Shown: positions 1-7,980 of the stretch, one piece after another
How the letters are laid out: each line of letters starts with the position of its first letter
Position numbering within the stretch: the stretch's first letter is position 1
NCBI GenBank assembly: GCA_026706425.1
Contig: JAPOYW010000287.1
Span: forward strand, 1,386-13,844
DNA: 12,459 bases
Origin: Gammaproteobacteria bacterium
GTDB lineage: Bacteria > Pseudomonadota > Gammaproteobacteria > Pseudomonadales > Azotimanducaceae
Direction: 5' to 3'
The notes under the pieces: model-generated
Told to the model about the DNA's origin: nothing
Database searches by the model: none
Seen by the model: the letters and a program-made list of their open reading frames with translations, nothing else
Position numbers and translations under genes: made by a program

Positions 1-1936
1 GGCGCAGCGAGCGACCGATCACCTGCTCGCAGAGGAGTTGCGTTCCGAATGCTCGCAAGCCCAACACATGGGTGACCGTGTTCGCGTCCCAGCCCTCGGT
101 GAGCATGGCGACGGAGACCACGCAACGGATGCCGCTGCCCAGACGATCTGGCTTGCCGACGGTGTTCATCACTTCGCGCAGCAGATCCTGCTCGGTGATC
201 CTCTCGGCTTGGGCACGGTCACCAGTGCGCTCGACGATTTCGCGGCGGAAACGCTCGACTTCGTCCGCAGCGGCCGTCCGGAAGCCCTTATCGAGCGCTT
301 CGCCAGACTCGAGCTGGCGGCTGTCGATGAGCAGCGTCCGGGGCCTCGGTAGAGCGTCGCCCGCTGCGTCGTAATTGCGGAACAGTTCCAAACGCCCGTT
401 ATGGAACGTCCGGCTACCATTCTCGTCCTCACGATAGAAACCCGCGATGTAGTCGTAGACCAGCTTCGATGTCGCCACGTTGTTGCAGACGACGATGAAG
501 CACGGCGGCTCGTCGACGCTTGCCTGCTCCCAGAGGCTGAACGTCTTCTCGTAGTGGCCGTAGAGGGCTTCCAAGGCCGTCTGCAGTTCGCTCGGCAGGT
601 CCATGGGGTCAAGCGTCGCGCCGCCCCGTCGCTTCGGCATCTTCTTGCCGATGTGCTCCCAGAGGTTCCGGAACATCGGCATTTCGGCACCCGGCACGTT
701 GTCCACAACCGGCACCCGCGGCAGCTTGACGATGCCGCACTCGATGGCGTCCATCAGTGAGAAGTCGCTGACTGTCCACGGGAAGAGCGTGCCCTCCGCA
801 TAGCCGGAGCCGCGCAGGAAGAAAGGCGTGGCGGAAAGGTCGATCGCGCGTTTCACACCCAGCTTGTGCTGCACGGCGTCGAGGCCGGAAATCCACACCC
901 GGGCCGCTTCGCGGTTGCTCTCGGCCTCCTTGCGGTCGTCGCCGGTCAGCTTGCCCTCGTCGCCCTCGCCGGGCTTCTCGCGATAGCAGTGGTGGGCTTC
1001 GTCGTTGAGGACGAGGACGCCTTTCATGGACATCAGACCGGGGCAGACACGCGCGAGCATCTGGCCTTCCGTCTCGCGCGTCGCGAGCTCCTCGCCGCGA
1101 CCCTGGAGCAGCGCACGATTGCCCCTCGCCAGTTCCATCGTCTCCCGCCGCTGGAACGCGTGGTAGTTGGTGATGACGATCTTCGCCCGATCCAAATCGC
1201 GGGCCATGTCGGGGGGCACCAACTCGCGGCTCAAGTAGTAGCTATCCGGATCGTTGGGCTGCAGGACGCGCAGACGGTCCCGAATGGTGATGCCGGGCGT
1301 GACGACGAGAAAGCCTCGGGTGAAGCGCGGACTGTTCGGGCGGCGCACGGCGTTCACCGTCTGCCACGCAATCAGCATGGCCATCACGGCGGTCTTGCCT
1401 GCACCGGTGGCGAGTTTCAGAGCTAGGCGAGAGAGGCCGGGGTTGGCCTGTTTGCTTGCCTCCTCGATCCTATCCAGGAAGCGTCGCCCTTGGTTGCCGA
1501 GTCCCGGGGCGACCTCGGTAAGCCAGATGGCGGTTTCGACCGCTTCGATCTGACAGAAAAAAGGCCGGATCCCGCCGAACGAATGGTGGCGCCAATGCTT
1601 AAGCAGTCGACCCGTCTCCGGCGTTACGCGCCAATTCGTCTCCGGCAGTGCGCGCCAGGCAGCGAGTTCCTGCCGAAGGCTGTCGATCAGGGCTGTCAGT
1701 TCGTATTGCTGGTTGGCCGTTGCAAGCCCTTGGCTGTCGTCATCGAAGTCGAGCTGCATCTGGATGCCGCGTCCGGCTTTCCTCGGCTTGGGTATCGGTG
1801 AAATGAAGGACACACCACGTCGACCTTTACCGACCTTGTCGGTGGGCTGTCGGGACTCGTCGAGAACCCAGTGCCGAGCGGGCACTTCATAGGGGGAGTT
1901 CAGGATGGGGCTGCGGTGGAAGCTTCCGGCGTCCAT
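1..1936 (-). CDS. Type III restriction enzyme Res-like helicase/nuclease (partial, C-terminus outside window)
   Basis: The minus frame is open without a stop from the ATG at 1936 to the window edge, giving 645 residues. It reads as a superfamily 2 helicase: Walker A ATGAGKT (K181), motif II DEAH at 312-315 followed by HCYRE, motif III-like DLSATPFF at 366-373, then TEGWDANTVTHVLG and, at the very edge, motif VI EQVIGRSLR (about 637-645). This set of motifs is typical of the Res subunit family of type III restriction-like enzymes, which translocate on DNA with ATP and carry a PD-(D/E)XK nuclease at the C-terminus; that part is not in the window. The N-terminus has the PILNSPYEVP motif seen in this family. 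The ATG at 1936 has no clear Shine-Dalgarno, and the frame stays open for at least 25 codons upstream, so the start is not certain. No methyltransferase is visible nearby. A divergent 5' copy of this gene lies at 3028-3882. Confidence 0.9.
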   Translation of the reverse strand, partial: MDAGSFHRSPILNSPYEVPARHWVLDESRQPTDKVGKGRRGVSFISPIPKPRKAGRGIQMQLDFDDDSQGLATANQQYELTALIDSLRQELAAWRALPETNWRVTPETGRLLKHWRHHSFGGIRPFFCQIEAVETAIWLTEVAPGLGNQGRRFLDRIEEASKQANPGLSRLALKLATGAGKTAVMAMLIAWQTVNAVRRPNSPRFTRGFLVVTPGITIRDRLRVLQPNDPDSYYLSRELVPPDMARDLDRAKIVITNYHAFQRRETMELARGNRALLQGRGEELATRETEGQMLARVCPGLMSMKGVLVLNDEAHHCYREKPGEGDEGKLTGDDRKEAESNREAARVWISGLDAVQHKLGVKRAIDLSATPFFLRGSGYAEGTLFPWTVSDFSLMDAIECGIVKLPRVPVVDNVPGAEMPMFRNLWEHIGKKMPKRRGGATLDPMDLPSELQTALEALYGHYEKTFSLWEQASVDEPPCFIVVCNNVATSKLVYDYIAGFYREDENGSRTFHNGRLELFRNYDAAGDALPRPRTLLIDSRQLESGEALDKGFRTAAADEVERFRREIVERTGDRAQAERITEQDLLREVMNTVGKPDRLGSGIRCVVSVAMLTEGWDANTVTHVLGLRAFGTQLLCEQVIGRSLR

Positions 1937-2231
1937 GGGCGTTGAGCTTACCGCATGCGGGCCTTGTTGCCTGACCACCGGCCAACCGCGAGGACACGTT
2001 AGGTCGCCCCTACGATCCGCAGACCAACGAGGTACCGCAAGGGCCACTTTTGTTGGCGGCCCGTGCCAGCCACATGCAACATCGTCCGTGATCGAGGAAG
2101 AGCAACCAGCAAAGGGTCACCGCTACGGCCTTCACCGGATCTGCCGTGCATCCCCCACACGCTCGTCCACACCTCAGCGGGGGCGCCGAGCATGGTAGGC
2201 TCGCAGTTCACCAACTCGATCAGTCGAGACC
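1937..2231. other. Intergenic gap between res and the TPR-like gene
   Basis: About 295 bases separate the divergently transcribed res gene and the TPR-like gene. Open frames here on either strand do not look like proteins. The stretch should hold the promoters of both genes, but I could not identify a convincing -35/-10 pair, and I saw no RNA gene or repeat. It has no clear similarity to the region upstream of the broken res copy at 3882; the resemblance between the two copies begins around the start codon. Confidence 0.5.
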
Positions 2232-3023
2232 GTGGCCCCCTACACACCATTGCCGCAGACCAAGGCCCGCCGGCTGGTTGATCGCCTCTCCCAAGCCAGC
2301 GAGGTCGGCACCGCCAATGACGTAGTTCTGCGCCGACTGGAGCAGGAAGCGCAACAGCTCATGCACGCCGATGTAGTTGGTGCCCACACGGTGCTCGGGG
2401 GCGTCGCGTCGCTGCGGTGGGACCTCGATCGGGTTCGCCATCACTTCCGCATTGCGCTGCAGCACTTGGACGCGGCGAGGACGCACAACAACTACGCCGT
2501 CGCGCTCTCGAACGTCGAGGAATTGCAGGTCGCCTACGAGGAGGTGTCGACCGCACACGACCGGGCTCCAGACGACAAGTCCTTTCTCGAACACGCGATT
2601 AAGCTCTCGGCGCACGCCGGGCGGTTCGCCGACGGTCGGCGGCTGTGCGAGCGATGGAACGCGCTTGCTCCCGACACCCCGCATCCTCTCACCCCCTGGA
2701 TGACACGACTTGCGAACGCGGTGGAATCGAACGTCTTCACCGAGGGTAGCGTGCAGCGTCTGCTCGGCATCATGTCCGAGCTACCGCCGTGCGAGCGTGC
2801 TGAGTCCCGGCAGCGCAACGATCATGTCCGTACGGCGGCAACCGCAACCTGGGAAGATGCCAAGGAACCTGGTTCGTTCCTGCACGAGGTGCTGGTCGAC
2901 GCGACTACGCCCGACGCAGCGCGGCTGAACGCGATGTTCGTGGACAGAGTCATCTCCCAAGCCGACCTGATGGAGGATCCGGGATACCATTTCGTGCCAG
3001 TGTTCATCGGCGCCCGGGTGTAG
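2232..3023 (+). CDS. Hypothetical TPR-like helical protein
   Basis: A 263-residue protein starting at GTG 2232, the first start codon after an in-frame TAG about 40 bases upstream. The sequence looks all-helical and soluble, with no signal peptide or membrane segment. Residues roughly 85-150 resemble two tetratricopeptide repeats: a HNNYAVAL helix, a second helix ending in DRAPDD, then AHAGRFADGRRLCERW followed by ALAP. TPRs usually mediate protein contacts, so an adaptor or sensor role is possible but only inferred. It is transcribed away from res and ends at 3023, five bases from the remnant of the second res copy, so it appears to sit as cargo between two res 5' ends. The start has only a weak GAGA upstream. 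I do not recognise the family. Amino-acid composition and a well-formed TPR pattern favour a real gene over the overlapping frames on the other strand. Confidence 0.65.
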   Translation: MAPYTPLPQTKARRLVDRLSQASEVGTANDVVLRRLEQEAQQLMHADVVGAHTVLGGVASLRWDLDRVRHHFRIALQHLDAARTHNNYAVALSNVEELQVAYEEVSTAHDRAPDDKSFLEHAIKLSAHAGRFADGRRLCERWNALAPDTPHPLTPWMTRLANAVESNVFTEGSVQRLLGIMSELPPCERAESRQRNDHVRTAATATWEDAKEPGSFLHEVLVDATTPDAARLNAMFVDRVISQADLMEDPGYHFVPVFIGARV

Positions 3024-3027
3024 CGAT

Positions 3028-3205
3028 GCCCGTCACACCCCCCAGTTCGTCCGGCAATGCCCACCAGGCAGCGAGTTCCTGCCGCAGGCGGGCGATCAGG
3101 GCAGTCAGCTCGTGTTGCTGGTTGGCCGATGCAAGCCTTTGGGATGTCGGCATCGAAGGCGAACTCCGTTTGCGTTCCGCGGTCGGCTTTCCTCGTCTCG
3201 TGAGG
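3028..3205 (-). pseudogene. Remnant of a second res gene, internal block of the 5' end
   Basis: This stretch matches positions about 1620-1795 of the intact res gene at the DNA level. In the best part, 3058-3132, I count 8 mismatches in 75 bases. On the minus strand it encodes the same region as the intact protein around residues 48-105: TRKADRG matches PRKAGRG, and NQQHELTALIARLRQELAAW matches NQQYELTALIDSLRQELAAW. One extra base near 3148-3153 (CCC against CC) breaks the frame between these two pieces, and the second frame stops at TGA 3004-3006. It is therefore not functional. It is separated from the true start of this copy (3780-3882) by the lipoprotein gene. Confidence 0.85.
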
Positions 3206-3239
3206 TGGTCCTGGTTCCTTGGACAGTCCGGCGGCTGGA

Positions 3240-3707
3240 CTAAGGTGTACTCCGATTGATTCTGGGCCCCCGATGAACGGAATGTTCTGCCTTCCGCGCC
3301 TCAACAGTGCTGCACTTGTACAGCCCGGACGCTTTGGCCTTTTTTTCTCCCGGCGCGAACTTGTAGTACCTCCCATCGCCTGTAGGATCGATGGTAAAAG
3401 CGCACTTCAAACCGTCACTCCGAGGACACCAATCCCATCGCCTATCAAGACCTTCGATTTCAAACTTTGTGTATTCGGCGGTCGCAGCAGACCCACCAAT
3501 TTCTATTGACCCGACACCTGCATCGAAATCTGCCAACAAGCTGACAGCCATGTTGGGCGCACGGGAACTCCGGCCGGGTGCCGAGCAGATCCATTGTTCG
3601 TCAGGCTCGAAGTTGTCCGGGACCGTAATCGTTGGGGGCGGTAGGAACTCGTCGCACCCAGCCAGTAGAAGCAATAACCCGATAAGGGTGAGAGTCATCC
3701 TCTGCAT
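3240..3707 (-). CDS. Small lipoprotein of unknown function
   Basis: A 155-residue protein if the ATG at 3707 is used; GTG 3719 and ATG 3698 are in-frame alternatives. The ATG at 3707 has a GTGGA about 8 bases upstream. The N-terminus is a textbook type II signal: MQRM, a leucine-rich core and the lipobox LAGC with Cys18 as the lipidation site. Asp at position +2 is, in E. coli, a signal to stay in the inner membrane. The mature part is short and polar with four to five further cysteines, for example QWICSAPG, DWCPRS, LKCAF and YKCST, which could form disulfides in the periplasm. I do not recognise a family. Base composition is lower in GC than the neighbours: two counted 60-base lines gave 52% and 57%, against 68% for a line of glcB. 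It lies exactly where about 40 bases of the broken res copy are missing, so it seems to have been inserted there. Confidence 0.75.
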   Translation of the reverse strand: MQRMTLTLIGLLLLLAGCDEFLPPPTITVPDNFEPDEQWICSAPGRSSRAPNMAVSLLADFDAGVGSIEIGGSAATAEYTKFEIEGLDRRWDWCPRSDGLKCAFTIDPTGDGRYYKFAPGEKKAKASGLYKCSTVEARKAEHSVHRGPRINRSTP

Positions 3708-3779
3708 GCCGATGTCCACTGCGAGTAAGAAGGGCCGTTCAGGATTCTAACAGCGAGGACCGGCTCCCTTTCATGAAGC

Positions 3780-3882
3780 AAGTCCGTGGATCCGTGGTGT
3801 GACGGGATCCGTCGAAAACCCAGTTCCAGACAGGCACTTCATATCGGGAGTTCAGGATGGGATTGCGGTGGAAGGTCGTCAT
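3780..3882 (-). pseudogene. Remnant of a second res gene, start codon block
   Basis: The minus strand reads MTTFHRNPILNSRYEVPVW from the ATG at 3882, closely matching FHRSPILNSPYEVPARHW near the start of the intact res protein. Similarity fades after WVFDGSRHTTDPR, and the frame stops at 3739-3741, giving only about 47 codons. The ATG overlaps the TGA stop of the upstream coiled-coil gene as ATGA, a common arrangement for translationally coupled operon genes. This shows that a res gene originally followed the coiled-coil gene directly. The rest of this copy resumes at 3205-3028 after the lipoprotein gene. Confidence 0.85.
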
Positions 3883-5545
3883 CTCGTGCGTTGATGGCGA
3901 CCGACGAAACCCACGACGACGCGACCGAGTTGGTCGTCCCAGGCGAAACCGATTCGGATGGTGCTCTTCGGGTCGAACGACGCTCCCTTGCCGATGTGGT
4001 TGGACACCTCGAAGTTCCGCCCACCGAACGAGGTCTCGTACCATTGCCGAAAACGGCCCATCGTGGTGCCTGTCTGGTCGGGCTTGTGGAACCAGCCGGG
4101 ACAGGCTTCGGCAATGGATGGCGAGCCCGGCCGGCGGTAGCAGGTTGCGAGCCAGGCCAGCGCGTCGAACACTTCCGCTGGCTTGGCGAAGGGAATGCCG
4201 AGGTCCGACTTGCCGTTCAAGGCGACGACGAGTTCGTCGCCGAAGGCGTGCTCGGCGAGATCCACCGCATCCTTGACCGTCGCGACCTCCGGCAACGCGT
4301 CTCCCTGGGCGGAGCGCGACTTCCGGGCCTCGACGTAGGCGACCCGCCAGCGCTCCTCGGCTTGCCGGCGTTGGTCGAGTTCGGCGCGCAACTCGCTGAG
4401 CTCCCCGGTGAGCTGCTCCCGGGACAGACGCAGCCCCCGGTTGGCTTCGCTCGCCTGCTCATGTTCTTCGCGCAGTTTCGCATGGCCGGCCGTCAGGCGC
4501 GCGAGTTCGGCCTTGGTCTCTCCGAGTTCCTCGGTCAAACGACCGGCATCAACCGGCGGCGGGGTATCGTCGTCCGCCCCGGCGCAGGCACGAACACGTC
4601 CTTGGGCAACGCTTCCCAGTCGGCAACCAGCTTCAGCACCGCCTCCTCGCAACGGCTGCGCAGAACGGCGCGCTTTTTCTCTCCATCGCGTGAATCTGCT
4701 TGCGACCGCACCGGTCGGTACGCCGCGAGCGCCTTCGCGAGATCTTCGGCAACGACCGCCACCGCCAAGGGATCGCGACCGGCCGGTTCGGCCAACGGGG
4801 CAGTGTCGACGCCAAGATAGTCGAGTTCGTCGGCGTACCCGTCGACCACCGCTTCGACAGCCGCTTTCTTGCGCTGCAGCACGGCATATAGCAGTTCGGT
4901 GCTCTTGATCTCGGCGAACCAGGTCACCGTCTCGGCGAAATCCTCGGCGTCTCCCCACTCCGGCGCCGTTGCCGGCAGGGCCTCCAGTTCGTCCAGCCAG
5001 CGCCGAAACCGCGGCGACACGACCTGCGGGACATCGTCCAGATTCGGTGCCGGATGTTTGCCGACCTGCAGAATCAGCATCAGACCGACCGCGTCGAACG
5101 ACAGATCGCTATTTGCTTCGAGCACCTTGCGGCGATGCGTCTTCCACTCCGCTTCCGGCCAGGTGGCAGCGAAATGGTCGGAACGGCGCTCGGTACACAC
5201 CTCGATGTGCTCGTCGGCCAGATACGCCGCGACCGCCTCGCGCAACCCCACGTTGCATTCCTCCCAGCAGCGCAGCACGGCCCCGGCCAGCCGGTCGTCG
5301 CCGTCGAGAATCCGATCAAGCACGGGAAGCTCGAGCTGTGCGGGTTTGGCCCGGCTGGCGTCCCGGAAGCCCGGGACCTTCAGCCGTCGAAGGCGTCCGT
5401 TCAGGCGGTCGCGCGCGCCGGCACTTGCTTGGGGCCGTTGTTGCAGGGCGGTGCGCACGACTTCCAGGCAGAACTGCTCCGGCATCACGTGGAAGATCGT
5501 GCCGAAAGGCGGGCGCTCGATGGTCTCGGAGCCCTCAGTGCCCAT
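3879..5545 (-). pseudogene. Coiled-coil protein of unknown family, likely Res partner, split by one frameshift
   Basis: Two good protein-like frames join into one product of about 555 residues. The first runs from ATG 5545 to about 4580 (residues 1-322). The second runs from 4580 to the TGA at 3879 (about 232 residues). The junction is a run of four G on the minus strand (4580-4577). With five G the reading would be PKDVFVPAPG-ADDDTPPP and continue unbroken; as given, the first frame stops 16 codons later. The first part is mainly helical and acidic. The second opens with a coiled coil (LTEELGETKAELARL to about ELDQRRQAEERW), then a globular end with WFHKPDQTGTTMGRFRQWY and IRIGFAWDD. I do not recognise the family; no nuclease or methylase motif is visible. 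Its stop overlaps the ATG of the broken res copy, so it was probably made together with Res as a defence-operon partner. The frameshift may be a true mutation, a sequencing error or, less likely, programmed shifting. An alternative start is ATG 5485. Confidence 0.75.
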
Positions 5546-5799
5546 GGCCCATATCTATCGCTTGTCCAAATCGGTGAGGATCCGATTGTCGCATAGACGG
5601 CATGGTCAAGCCTTCGGCGAGGTAAGGTGCACGCACAAATCTCTGGTGCGTGAGCCTCAACTGCGTGTCGTATCTTGAAGCACGGAGCGCGGAACCCTGC
5701 AACTTCGCACGCCACTACAACGCTTCAACGGAACTAGAAGCGCCATGTGGAATTGCGTCCCCAAGCAGTTACCATTCTCCGGCTGCACAGGGAGGCAAC
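5546..5799. promoter_or_regulatory. Divergent intergenic region with inverted repeats
   Basis: This 254-base gap separates the minus-strand coiled-coil gene and glcB and must hold both promoters. I could not pick a convincing -35/-10 pair. Three short inverted repeats are visible: AATCGG/CCGATT at 5569-5574 and 5582-5587, CACGCAC/GTGCGTG at 5630-5636 and 5646-5652 with a 9-base loop, and CGCTTC/GAAGCG at 5721-5726 and 5737-5742. The second is the best operator candidate. None has a T-run that would make it a terminator. Short repeats of this size also occur by chance. Confidence 0.3.
5791..5795 (+). promoter_or_regulatory. Ribosome binding site of glcB
   Basis: GGAGG lies four bases before ATG 5800. 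It decides the start: the open frame extends upstream to a GTG at 5650, but those extra 50 codons are not part of malate synthase G. Confidence 0.8.
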
Positions 5800-7980
5800 A
5801 TGACCGAGAGAGTCGACCGCCACGGACTCAGGGTGGCGAGGGAACTGGACGACTTCATCAATGCTGAGGCATTGCCCGGCACGGGCGTTGACGGCGAGGC
5901 GTTCTGGTCCGGATTCAGCGCCATCGTTCGGGATCTGACGCCCAAGAACCGCGCCCTGCTGGTCAAGCGCGACGAACTCCAGGCGCAGATCGACGCTTGG
6001 CATGTCGAACGTCGGGGCCAGCGCCACGACCCGGAGTCCTACAAGGCGTTCCTCGCCGAGATCGGCTACCTGGTGCCGGAAGGGGACGATTTCGAGATCA
6101 CGACGGCGAACGTCGATGCCGAGATCGCCCATACCGCGGGGCCGCAGCTTGTCGTGCCGGTCATGAACGCCCGTTTCGCGCTGAACGCCGCCAATGCGCG
6201 CTGGGGCAGCCTCTTCGATGCGTTCTACGGGACGGACATCATTCCGGAATCCCCGGGGCGGGAGAAAGGGACGGCCTACAACCCGGCGCGTGGCGAGTTG
6301 GTGATAGAACGGGCCGCGCAGGAACTCGATGCCGTGGTGCCTCTCGACGGCGCGAGCCATGCGGAGGTCACGGGCTACGAGATTGTCGGCGACGGCGCTG
6401 GCTACGCCCTGCGCGCCAACACGAAGGCCGGTACCGCGGCCTTGGCGGATGCCGGGCAGTTCGTCGGCTTCGTCGGCGAAGGATCCGGCGAGCCGTCCGC
6501 CGTGCTGCTGCGCCACCACGGCTTGCATGTCGAGATCCAGATCGACCGGACGCACGATGTCGGTGCCGCGCACCCGGCCGGGGTCAAGGACGTCGTGCTC
6601 GAGTCCGCCATTACGACCATCCAGGACTGCGAAGACTCCGTGGCCGCCGTGGACGCCGAGGACAAGACCCTGGTCTACCGCAATTGGCTGGGCCTGATGA
6701 CCGGCGAGCTCGAGGAGACGTTTGAGAAGGGCAGCGAGACCGTCCACCGCACGTTGGTGGGTGACCGGTCGTACACCGCCACGGACGGGAGCGAATTGAC
6801 CCTGCCGGGGCGCAGCCTGCTCCTTGTGCGCAACGTCGGCCACCTGATGACCAACGACGCCATTCTCGATGTCGACGGCAACGAGATTTTCGAAGGCATC
6901 CTCGATGCCGTCGTGACGAGTCTTTGCGCCGTGCATGACCTGAAGGGACTCGGAAAGGTCCGAAACAGCCGGACGGGAAGCGTCTACATCGTCAAGCCCA
7001 AGATGCACGGCCCAGAGGAAACGGCGTTCACCTGCGAACTGTTCGACCGTGTCGAGGATGTCCTCGGGCTCGCCCGCAATACCCTGAAGGTCGGCGTGAT
7101 GGACGAGGAACGTCGAACCAGTCTGAACCTGCGCGAGTGCATCCGGGCGGCTCGGGAGCGGATCGTATTCATCAACACGGGATTCCTGGATCGCACCGGC
7201 GACGAGATCCACACCAGCATGAAAGCCGGTGCCATGGTGCGCAAAGAACCCATGAAACAGGAGACATGGATCCTCGCCTACGAGGACGCCAACGTCGACG
7301 CGGGACTTGCCACGGGCTTTCCGCACCGTGCGCAGATCGGTAAAGGCATGTGGCCGAAGCCCGACGAAATGCTGGAGATGCTCGAGACCAAGACCAACCA
7401 TCCCACGGCGGGCGCCGACTGCGCCTGGGTGCCGTCGCCCACGGCGGCGACACTCCACGCGCTGCACTATCACCGCGTCGATGTCGCGGCCCGGCAGGAC
7501 GAATTGGCAAGCCGCGCGAGGGCAAGCGTCGACGACATATTGACCATTCCGCTGCTCGCCGGCGAGAACCTCGCCCCGGCGGACATCCAGCGCGAACTCG
7601 ACAACAACGCGCAGGGCATCCTGGGCTACGTCGTGCGGTGGATTGATCAGGGCATCGGCTGCTCGAAGGTTCCTGACATCAACGACGTGGGGCTGATGGA
7701 GGACCGCGCGACTTGCCGGATCTCCAGCCAGCACATCGCCAACTGGCTGCACCACGGCATCGTCGAAGAAGGCGTGGTCCGTGCCACCATGGAACGCATG
7801 GCCGCGGTCGTCGACCGGCAGAACGCGGACGATCCGGACTACCGGAACATGGCCGGCGACTTCGATTCGAGCATTGCCTTCCAGGCGGCGTGCGATCTCG
7901 TGTTCAAGGGGCGCGAGGTGCCGAACGGCTATACCGAGCCGGTGCTGCACGCGCGGCGGCGGGAGGCCAAGGCCCGGTAA
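5800..7980 (+). CDS. glcB: Malate synthase G
   Basis: A 726-residue cytoplasmic enzyme, the same size as E. coli GlcB (723). It condenses glyoxylate with acetyl-CoA and water to give malate and CoA, the second step of the glyoxylate bypass and the route for glycolate/glyoxylate use. It aligns with the G-isoform throughout. Expected active-site residues are present: the arginine in VRNVGH (R344), the Mg ligands in MDEERRTS (E436) and GFLDRTGDE (D464), and the catalytic base in MEDRATCR (D635), with the GCSKVPDINDVGLMEDR context and the HIANWLHHG tail. The substrate-contacting PTAATLHALHYH block is also there. The N-terminal MTERVDRHGLRVARELDDFI is typical. It is the first gene of a four-gene plus-strand cluster. 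Being alone, without aceA or glcDEF in the window, it does not show which pathway supplies glyoxylate. Confidence 0.97.
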   Translation: MTERVDRHGLRVARELDDFINAEALPGTGVDGEAFWSGFSAIVRDLTPKNRALLVKRDELQAQIDAWHVERRGQRHDPESYKAFLAEIGYLVPEGDDFEITTANVDAEIAHTAGPQLVVPVMNARFALNAANARWGSLFDAFYGTDIIPESPGREKGTAYNPARGELVIERAAQELDAVVPLDGASHAEVTGYEIVGDGAGYALRANTKAGTAALADAGQFVGFVGEGSGEPSAVLLRHHGLHVEIQIDRTHDVGAAHPAGVKDVVLESAITTIQDCEDSVAAVDAEDKTLVYRNWLGLMTGELEETFEKGSETVHRTLVGDRSYTATDGSELTLPGRSLLLVRNVGHLMTNDAILDVDGNEIFEGILDAVVTSLCAVHDLKGLGKVRNSRTGSVYIVKPKMHGPEETAFTCELFDRVEDVLGLARNTLKVGVMDEERRTSLNLRECIRAARERIVFINTGFLDRTGDEIHTSMKAGAMVRKEPMKQETWILAYEDANVDAGLATGFPHRAQIGKGMWPKPDEMLEMLETKTNHPTAGADCAWVPSPTAATLHALHYHRVDVAARQDELASRARASVDDILTIPLLAGENLAPADIQRELDNNAQGILGYVVRWIDQGIGCSKVPDINDVGLMEDRATCRISSQHIANWLHHGIVEEGVVRATMERMAAVVDRQNADDPDYRNMAGDFDSSIAFQAACDLVFKGREVPNGYTEPVLHARRREAKAR

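Noticed and set aside
2220..2684. A 154-codon minus-strand frame over the TPR-like gene
   Set aside because: It is an antisense frame with no recognisable pattern; the plus frame shows TPR spacing.
1600..3240. A possible CRISPR array or insertion-sequence repeat, because similar DNA occurs twice
   Set aside because: The repeat is a 178-base coding segment of res present in two copies with frameshift decay. There are no regular spacers, terminal repeats or transposase.
4690..4958. The upstream part of the minus-strand frame that ends at 3879
   Set aside because: Before about 4580 this frame is arginine-rich and out of phase with the good protein sequence. The real N-terminal part lies in the other frame, from 5545.
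5734..7950. A 738-codon open frame on the minus strand opposite glcB
   Set aside because: It mirrors malate synthase codon by codon, a usual effect of high GC. Its translation shows no family pattern, while the plus strand encodes a complete, well-known enzyme.
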